The position numbers were made by a program, and so were the translations under genes. The notes below the pieces were generated by a model, which saw only the letters and a program-made list of their open reading frames with translations, was not told where the DNA came from and searched no databases. A DNA stretch of 6,340 nt, from contig JAFAQI010000130.1 in NCBI GenBank assembly GCA_019246495.1, positions 1-6,340 on the forward strand, given 5' to 3'. Shown in pieces: positions 1 to 5,122 of the stretch (positions are counted from its first letter, which is position 1; each line of letters begins with the position of its first letter). Origin of the DNA: Frankiales bacterium (GTDB taxonomy: Bacteria > Actinomycetota > Actinomycetes > JAFAQI01).

Positions 1-5
1 AGGAG
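1..5 (+). promoter_or_regulatory. Ribosome binding site of the SCO6745-family gene
   Basis: AGGAG ends 5 nt before the ATG at 11, which is close to ideal Shine-Dalgarno spacing. It decides in favour of that ATG over the in-frame ATG at 20. The window begins at this site, so the promoter lies outside. Confidence 0.75.
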
Positions 6-10
6 CCCCG

Positions 11-829
11 ATGAACCCGATGGCTCGCCGCATGTACGAGCTCGTCGAACCGATCGGGCTCATCCCCTACACGACCGACGAACCGAACGAGACGATGTTC
101 GCGCTCGGGTTCACCAACTACTGGGACCTCTACTTCGCCGGCCGGTCGGCACCGCTCGGCATCACACCGGCCGAGGTCGTCGACGCACTGTTCTACAACT
201 TCGCGCCCGGCGAGGTCGCCCGCCACATCCCCAAGGTGTGGCAGACCACCACACCCGAGGCGGCGATCGAAGCTCGCCTGCTCGGCTGCACGATGGCCCT
301 CCGCCGCATCCTCGCCGACCACATCGACACATCCGCGTTCGCCCGCACCACCGATTTGCTGACCAAGGCCGCGACCAGCGCGCCGGTCGACGGCCGACCG
401 ATGTACGCCGCACTGCGCGCGCTACCCCTCCCGGAGGACGTGGTGGCTCGCCTGTTCCGCGCCGCCGACCTGGTGCGCGAACACCGCGGCGACGGGCACA
501 TCGCGGCGCTGATGAGCGAGGGCATCGGCGGCGTCGAGGCGCACGTGCTCTTCGCGCTCGGCCAGGACATGCCGGCGGAGAAGTTCGGCCGCGTCCACCA
601 CCTCCCCGGGCACCAGCTCGCTGCCGTGATCGGCGGCATGCGCGACCGCGGACTCATCGGCGACGACGGCTGGCTCACCGAGGACGGGCGCGCGGTGCAC
701 CAGCGAGTCGAGTCGCTCACCGACGACCTCGCGGCGAGACCCTACGAAAGCCTCACGGCCGCCGAGCTCGACGAGCTCGTCGCCGGACTCGAGCCACTCG
801 CCGCGACACTGCGCGCCGCCCAGGACTAA
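11..829 (+). CDS. SCO6745-family helix-turn-helix protein (function unknown)
   Basis: The 272-residue protein matches my memory of the actinobacterial SCO6745 family, often annotated as HTH or MarR-like. Seen in the sequence: an N-terminal stretch MARRMYELVEPIG (residues 4-16), the family-type YFAGRSAPLG (41-50), an FAPGEVARHIPKVW segment (64-77) and REHRGDGHIAAL (156-167). The C-terminal part resembles a winged helix, with AAVIGGMRDRGLI (204-216) as a recognition-type helix and WLTEDGRAVH (221-230) as the wing. There is no signal peptide or membrane segment, so it should be cytoplasmic. The start is chosen because AGGAG lies 5 nt upstream; Met4 is a weaker alternative. The family is widespread in actinomycetes but its role is not established to my knowledge. 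DNA binding is inferred from the fold, and a link to the neighbouring hydrolases is only positional. Length is normal for the family and nothing looks broken. Confidence 0.88.
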   Translation: MNPMARRMYELVEPIGLIPYTTDEPNETMFALGFTNYWDLYFAGRSAPLGITPAEVVDALFYNFAPGEVARHIPKVWQTTTPEAAIEARLLGCTMALRRILADHIDTSAFARTTDLLTKAATSAPVDGRPMYAALRALPLPEDVVARLFRAADLVREHRGDGHIAALMSEGIGGVEAHVLFALGQDMPAEKFGRVHHLPGHQLAAVIGGMRDRGLIGDDGWLTEDGRAVHQRVESLTDDLAARPYESLTAAELDELVAGLEPLAATLRAAQD

Positions 830-836
830 GCGCGAG

Positions 837-1880
837 TCAGCCGGTGGCGACGCCGAGCTCGGCGCGGAACACCCGCAGCCAGTTCTCGCCGAGCACCTTG
901 CGGATGTCCGGCTCCGGCCATCCGCGCCGGACCAGCTCGGCAGTCACGATCGGCAGCCCGGCGGGACCCTCCAGGCCGGGGATCGTCATCCGCGCGTCGA
1001 GGCCCTCGAAGTCGACTGTCCCGGCCGGCGGGGTGAGCTGCTCGTAGACCTCCTTGACGAAGTCCGGTCCGAGCCCGACGTGCTCGATGCCCGCCACCGA
1101 CGCGACGTGCTCGATATGGTCGGCCAGCCGCCCGATCGTCGGCGACGCCGGGTCGACGAAGCCGAAAAAGAAGTTCACCCCCACCACGCCACCGGTCCGC
1201 GCGATGCCTTTCAGCCGCTCGTCGGTCAGGTTGCGGTGGTGCGCCTGCACGGCGTACGCCGACGAGTGGCTCGCAACAACCGGCCGCGTCGCGAGCTCGA
1301 GCACGTGGTCCGTGCCGGCCGCCGACAGGTGTGACACGTCGACGAGCACGCCCAGCCGCTCCAGCAGCCCCAGCGCCTCCACACCCGCGCTCGTCAGCCG
1401 GCTGCCCGCGTTGTCCTCGGCCGACCCGTCGGCCAGCGCGGTCCGGCCGAAGTGGGTGAACGAGGCCATCCGCACGCCGAGCCGCGCGAAGGTCTCGAAG
1501 AGCCCGACGTCTGTCCCCACCGCCTCGCACCCCTCGAGCGCGAGCACGAGCGCGATGCGACCGCCAGTGAGCGCCGCGTCGACGTCCTCACCGGTCCGAC
1601 ACAGGGCCACCGAATCGGTGTTGCCCTCCGCGACCCGGTGCGCCGCCTCCACCATCCGCAGGGTCTGGCGCAGCGCCCCCTCGGGCCGAAAGTCGTCGTC
1701 GATGAACACCGGCAGGACCTGGACGTCGACCCCGCCCGCGCGGAGCTGGGGGAGCCAGCGGGTTGCGAAATATGCCGCCTGCTCGGCCGGTGGCCGCTTG
1801 GCCACGAGCATGAGCAGGTCGTTGTGGGTGTCGACGACGGTCGCCTGCTCGTGCAGGGCGCTGACCTCGGCCGGAACCAT
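837..1880 (-). CDS. M19-family membrane-type (renal-type) dipeptidase
   Basis: This 347-residue protein is a TIM-barrel binuclear-zinc dipeptidase of peptidase family M19. The family cleaves dipeptides, tolerates D-residues at the C-terminal side, and in some members opens beta-lactams. All expected ligands are visible: DTHND with His19 and Asp21, bridging Glu116 in LALEGCEA, His184 in DVSHLS and His205 in ASHSSA. Arg216 of HHRNLTDE and Asp273 of GLGPDF match the substrate-binding Arg and catalytic Asp of the human enzyme. GENWLRVF (331-338) is the family's C-terminal signature. There is no signal peptide or lipobox, so it is probably cytosolic. The ATG at 1880 is the only Met start near the expected N-terminus and gives a typical length; the frame stays open further upstream but that part looks non-coding. 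No good Shine-Dalgarno precedes it. It is divergent from the amidohydrolase operon and convergent with the SCO6745-family gene. Exact substrate unknown. Confidence 0.94.
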   Translation of the reverse strand: MVPAEVSALHEQATVVDTHNDLLMLVAKRPPAEQAAYFATRWLPQLRAGGVDVQVLPVFIDDDFRPEGALRQTLRMVEAAHRVAEGNTDSVALCRTGEDVDAALTGGRIALVLALEGCEAVGTDVGLFETFARLGVRMASFTHFGRTALADGSAEDNAGSRLTSAGVEALGLLERLGVLVDVSHLSAAGTDHVLELATRPVVASHSSAYAVQAHHRNLTDERLKGIARTGGVVGVNFFFGFVDPASPTIGRLADHIEHVASVAGIEHVGLGPDFVKEVYEQLTPPAGTVDFEGLDARMTIPGLEGPAGLPIVTAELVRRGWPEPDIRKVLGENWLRVFRAELGVATG

Positions 1881-1998
1881 GCCGCCAAGCGTCGCACCCG
1901 CCTGGCTCGGCGGCAGATGTGGACCGGGACGAAACGGGGCGCTCCGGTTGTCACGGTCGCACCATGCGGTGCGGCGGTGTGGGTCGCAGACTCGGGCC
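1881..1998. promoter_or_regulatory. Divergent intergenic promoter region (dipeptidase / amidohydrolase operon)
   Basis: This 118-nt gap separates two divergent start codons and must hold the promoters of both transcripts unless the real starts differ. I see no consensus -35/-10 pair on either strand and no strong Shine-Dalgarno before either ATG. Each ATG does have a hexamer of the form xAnnnT 6-7 nt upstream: CAGACT at 1987-1992 (+) and GACGCT (-) at 1888-1893. Such placement would fit leaderless transcripts, which are common in actinomycetes, but the matches are partial. The shared region suggests co-regulation of the two sides. Confidence 0.5.
1958..1973. promoter_or_regulatory. Inverted repeat, possible operator
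   Basis: CGCACC-ATGC-GGTGCG has two perfect 6-bp arms around a 4-nt centre. It lies 25 nt upstream of the amidohydrolase ATG. If that mRNA is leaderless, the repeat would cover the -35 area, a typical repressor position. The arms are short and GC-rich DNA yields such repeats by chance. No regulator that would bind it can be named; the SCO6745-family protein is a speculative candidate. Confidence 0.3.
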
Positions 1999-3612
1999 AT
2001 GGCCCAGTCCGGGCGAGCCACGACGCTCGTCATCCGCGGCGGCACGCTCGTCGACGGCACCGGCGCGCCGGGCCGGCCTGCCGACGTGCTCGTCCGCGAC
2101 GACCGGGTCGCGGCCGTCGGCGACGTACCGGAGTCGGTCGACGCCGAGGTCGTCGACGCGACCGACCACGTCGTCTCGCCGGGCTTCGTCAACGTGCTCA
2201 GCCATGCGTGGGGGAGCCTGCAGGCCGATCCCAGTGGCGCGTCCGACCTCCTCCAGGGCGTCACGACCGAGGTCTTCGGCGAGGCGTTCTCGCTGGGCCC
2301 GTCCGACGAGCGGCTCGTGGAGGCGCTCAAGCCGTGGGGTGGCCTGTCCGCCGACGGCCGGGTCGACTTCGCCCGGCTCAGCGACGGCCTCAGCTACCTC
2401 GAGTCGCGCGGCGTGGCGCCCAACGTCGCCAGCTTCATCGGCGGCACCAACCTGCGGATCCTCGCCGCCGGTTTCGCCGACGGCCCGGCCGACCCCGCCG
2501 CGCTCGACCGGGTGCGCGGCATCGTCGAGGAAGAGATGCAGGAAGGCGCGCTCGGCATCGGAACCGCGCTCATCTACCCACCCGGCCGGTTCGCCTCGAC
2601 CGACGAGCTCGTCTCGCTGTGCGAGGTCGTGGGCCGGTACCGCGGCCTCTACATCTCGCACATGCGAAGCGAGGGCGACCAGTTCCTTGAGTGCCTGGAC
2701 GAGCTGCTCGAGATCGGTCGCCGGGCGCAGGTGCGGACGGAGGTCTACCACCTGAAGGCTGCCGGCCAGCACAACTGGCCGAAGATGAAGGCCGCGATCG
2801 ACACGATCGAGGCAGCGCGCGCCGCCGGGCAACCGGTGAGCGCGGACATGTACCCCTACACGGCCGGCGGCACGGCGCTGGCCGCAGCCATCCCCCCGCG
2901 CTTCCACGTCGGCGGTCCGGCCGCGCTGCTCGAGCGGCTCGGCGACCCGGCGCTGCGCGCCCAGATGGCCGCGGAGATGCGCGAGCGGTCGGACGAGTTC
3001 GAGAACCTCTACCTCGCGGCGGGCGGCGGGTCCGGCATCCTGTTCGCCGCCGACTTCACGGACGGCTACCCGGCGCGGGGCAAGCGGCTGTCGGAGATCG
3101 CGGCTGACCGCGGCGCGGACGAGGTCGACGCCCTGCTCGACATCGTCGCGACCGAGCCGGGGCACGGCGTCTGCTACTTCATCATCGATGAGGACAACAT
3201 CCGCCTCGGTCTGCAGCAGCCGTGGGTGTCGATCGGCTCCGACGCTGCGGCGCACAAGGCGGAGCCGCCGTTCTCCGACGAGGCGACGCACCCGCGCACC
3301 TACGGCACATTCGCGCGCGTGCTCGGGCACTACTGCCGCGACGAGGGGCTCTTCCCACTCGAGGAGATCGTCCGGCGGATGACGAGCCTGCCCGCCGACA
3401 ACCTGCGGCTGGCCGACCGCGGCCGCCGCGTCGAAGGCGCGTTCGCCGACATCGCCGTCTTCGACCCGGCGACGATCGCGGACCGCGCGACGTACGAGGA
3501 CCCGCACCAGTACGCCGTCGGCGTCCGACACGTGCTCGTCAACGGCACCCAGGTCGTCCGCGACGGCCGGCTCACCGATGCGACTCCCGGCCGGCGGCTG
3601 CGCCGGTCATGA
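1999..3612 (+). CDS. Amidohydrolase, N-acyl-D-amino-acid deacylase family, variant metal site
   Basis: The 537-residue protein has the D-aminoacylase/amidohydrolase_3 architecture: an N-terminal beta-sandwich piece (LVIRGGTLVDGTG, 10-22), a metal-dependent barrel, and a returning C-terminal sandwich (GAFADIAVFDP, 480-490; VRHVLVNGTQVVRDG, 509-523). The family hydrolyses N-acyl-D-amino acids to carboxylate plus D-amino acid. Conserved features are His221 in SHMRSE, His251 in YHLKAAG, Asp415 in SIGSDA and HPRTYG (431-436). Two positions differ: the usual HxH is VLSHA, so Leu67 replaces the first His and His69 remains, and the usual GNCGFS segment reads GEAFS, placing Glu95 near the normal metal-binding Cys. 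I recall a related subfamily with a similar 'NMLSW...GEGW' pattern, so this looks like a diverged clade rather than a damaged gene. Substrate is therefore uncertain. The ATG is chosen by homology to the family N-terminus; the longer open frame upstream is antisense to the dipeptidase. No signal peptide. First gene of the rightward operon. Confidence 0.88.
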   Translation: MAQSGRATTLVIRGGTLVDGTGAPGRPADVLVRDDRVAAVGDVPESVDAEVVDATDHVVSPGFVNVLSHAWGSLQADPSGASDLLQGVTTEVFGEAFSLGPSDERLVEALKPWGGLSADGRVDFARLSDGLSYLESRGVAPNVASFIGGTNLRILAAGFADGPADPAALDRVRGIVEEEMQEGALGIGTALIYPPGRFASTDELVSLCEVVGRYRGLYISHMRSEGDQFLECLDELLEIGRRAQVRTEVYHLKAAGQHNWPKMKAAIDTIEAARAAGQPVSADMYPYTAGGTALAAAIPPRFHVGGPAALLERLGDPALRAQMAAEMRERSDEFENLYLAAGGGSGILFAADFTDGYPARGKRLSEIAADRGADEVDALLDIVATEPGHGVCYFIIDEDNIRLGLQQPWVSIGSDAAAHKAEPPFSDEATHPRTYGTFARVLGHYCRDEGLFPLEEIVRRMTSLPADNLRLADRGRRVEGAFADIAVFDPATIADRATYEDPHQYAVGVRHVLVNGTQVVRDGRLTDATPGRRLRRS

Positions 3613-3680
3613 CCCACGAAGGCAGGGCAACGGCGCCCGGCGTCGTACCTATTCACCAGGAGACGAGAGGCAGCAGATGA
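3609..3680 (+). CDS. 23-codon micro-ORF bridging two operon genes (coding status unproven)
   Basis: An ATG at 3609 overlaps the amidohydrolase stop as ATGA (3609-3612). The frame runs 23 codons to a TGA at 3678-3680 that overlaps the next gene's ATG as ATGA (3677-3680). The predicted peptide starts MTHEGRATAP and ends ETRGSR, with no recognisable motif, membrane segment or signal. Seven of 23 codons end in A or T, including two AGA and a GTA, unlike the strongly G/C-ending neighbours. The peptide is therefore probably not under strong protein selection. If translated, it would carry terminating ribosomes straight to the hydrolase start. It may also be chance within an intergenic leader. Confidence 0.3.
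   Translation: MTHEGRATAPGVVPIHQETRGSR
3658..3670 (+). promoter_or_regulatory. Ribosome binding site(s) of the first serine hydrolase
   Basis: Two purine-rich matches lie upstream of the ATG at 3677: AGGAGA at 3658-3663 (13-nt spacer) and GAGAGG at 3665-3670 (6-nt spacer). The second is better spaced and the first is the better match. They support the ATG at 3677 over the open frame that continues upstream to 3578. Confidence 0.65.
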
Positions 3681-5122
3681 GCGACACGGCAGGGTTGGCC
3701 GAGCAGATCCAGGCCAAGGTCAGCGAGCTGGCCGAGGAGCACGGCGTCGTCGGTGTCGCCGTCGGCATCCTGTACGACGGCCAGGAGCACTACGCCTACC
3801 ACGGCGTCACGAGCATCGAGAACCCGCTGCCGGTCGACGAGAAGACCTACTTCCAGTTCGGCTCGACGGGCAAGACCTACACCGCGACCGCGATGATGCG
3901 GCTCGTCGACCAGGGCAAGGTCGACCTCGACGCGACCGTGCGCACGTACCTGCCGGACTTCAAGCTCAAGGACGAGGACGTCGCGGCGAAGGTCACCGTG
4001 CGCCACCTCTTCAACCACACCGCTGGTTGGGAGGGCGACATGATGGACGACACCGGTCCGGGTGACGACGCCCTGCAGAAGTACGTCGAGCGCATGGTGC
4101 GGCTCGAGCAGGTGACACCGCTCGGCGAGAGTGTGTCCTACAACAACGCGTCGCTGTCCGTCGCCGGTCTGATCATCGAGCGGATCATGGGTACGACGTA
4201 CGAGCAGGCGATGAAGGACCTGCTCTTCGAGCCGCTCGGCCTCACCGAGACGCTCATCTTCCCGAACGACATCATGACGCGCCGCTTCGTCGTCGGGCAC
4301 AACCGCGAGAACGAGGACACGGTCAAGATCGCGCGGCCGTGGTGGCTGCCGCGGGGCAACTGCCCGGCCGGCGGCATCTCGTCCAACGCCCGCGACCAGC
4401 TCGCGTGGGCGAAGTTCCACCTCGGCGATGGCACTGCGGCGGATGGTACGCGGATCCTGTCCAAGGAGCTGCTCGACCTGATGAAGCAGCCGACTGCCGA
4501 GATGAAGGGCAGCGCGCTCGGCGACTACGTCGGCATCAGCTGGCTCATGCGCGACGTGGACGGGGTGCGGCTCGTCGGTCACGGCGGTACGACGAACGGC
4601 CAGCACTCCGAGTTCGTCACGGTGCCGGAGCGCGGCTTCGCGCTGATCTCGATGACCAACACCGGCCCGAGTGGCCCGCAGCTCAACCACGACCTCGAGA
4701 AGTGGGCACTCGAGACCATCCTCGGCCTCAGCGTTCCGGAGCCCGAGCCGATCGCGCTCGGCGACGAGGCGCTCGCCGTCTACGCCGGCACCTACGAGAC
4801 GATCGCCGCGACGTGCGAGATCAGCGCGGAGAACGGCCGGCTCGCGGCGAAGGTGAACATCAAGCCGGACTTCGCGGCGATCCTTCGCGAGTCGGGCGAA
4901 GAGGTGCCGGAGGAGCAGCCGCCGGTGCCGCTCGCGCTGCTGTCGAGCGAAGGTGACCAGTACGTCGTCCCCGAAGGCCCCGGCAAGGGCATGCGCGGCT
5001 ACTTCACCCGCGACAGCGAGGGCAACGTCGTCGGGGTCCACCTCGGCGGTCGGCTGGCGACGCGCGTCGTCTCGGTGCCCGAGCAGACCGACGCGGGCGA
5101 CGGGGCACTGACGCCGGCATGA
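3677..5122 (+). CDS. Serine hydrolase, beta-lactamase/class C PBP-like family, with C-terminal beta domain
   Basis: This 481-residue protein has the serine beta-lactamase/DD-peptidase fold. The triad motifs are Ser63-x-x-Lys66 in FGSTGKTYTA, Tyr155-x-Asn157 in VSYNNASLSVAG and His302-x-Gly in GHGGTTNG. Family landmarks VTVRHLFNHTAGW (106-118) and CPAGGISS (229-236) are present. The catalytic domain ends near residue 355. From about 364 (EALAVYAGTYE) a strand-rich tail follows that resembles the accessory beta domain seen in many LactB, EstB or D-aminopeptidase relatives. There is no signal peptide, unlike periplasmic beta-lactamases and PBPs, so a cytosolic esterase, amidase or D-peptidase role is more likely than antibiotic resistance. 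The start follows good purine-rich sites. It lies 64 nt after the amidohydrolase and overlaps the next hydrolase by ATGA. Substrate cannot be told from the motifs. Confidence 0.92.
   Translation: MSDTAGLAEQIQAKVSELAEEHGVVGVAVGILYDGQEHYAYHGVTSIENPLPVDEKTYFQFGSTGKTYTATAMMRLVDQGKVDLDATVRTYLPDFKLKDEDVAAKVTVRHLFNHTAGWEGDMMDDTGPGDDALQKYVERMVRLEQVTPLGESVSYNNASLSVAGLIIERIMGTTYEQAMKDLLFEPLGLTETLIFPNDIMTRRFVVGHNRENEDTVKIARPWWLPRGNCPAGGISSNARDQLAWAKFHLGDGTAADGTRILSKELLDLMKQPTAEMKGSALGDYVGISWLMRDVDGVRLVGHGGTTNGQHSEFVTVPERGFALISMTNTGPSGPQLNHDLEKWALETILGLSVPEPEPIALGDEALAVYAGTYETIAATCEISAENGRLAAKVNIKPDFAAILRESGEEVPEEQPPVPLALLSSEGDQYVVPEGPGKGMRGYFTRDSEGNVVGVHLGGRLATRVVSVPEQTDAGDGALTPA

Noticed and set aside
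830..836. Bidirectional terminator between the convergent genes
   Set aside because: The gap is only 7 nt, and I see no clear hairpin with a T-tract in the flanking ends.
1948..1953. TTGTCA as a -35 box for the amidohydrolase promoter
   Set aside because: No -10-like hexamer lies 16-19 nt downstream; that segment is solid G and C.
1054..1998. Upstream in-frame extension of the amidohydrolase
   Set aside because: This stretch is antisense to the dipeptidase, is Ser/Arg-rich and without motifs. The family N-terminus begins just after the ATG at 1999.
1881..2330. Upstream in-frame extension of the dipeptidase
   Set aside because: It would run antisense into the amidohydrolase, and the extra Ser/Thr-rich sequence has no M19 similarity. 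The ATG at 1880 gives the normal family length.
1951..3531. Long minus-strand open frame (526 codons) opposite the amidohydrolase
   Set aside because: The translation is Arg/Val/Asp-rich with no family motif. It mirrors a gene with clear conserved motifs, and long antisense frames are expected at this GC content.
3578..3676. N-terminal extension of the first serine hydrolase from an ATG at 3578
   Set aside because: It lacks a ribosome site, overlaps the amidohydrolase and is unlike the family N-terminus. The ATG at 3677 has purine-rich sites at 3658-3670.
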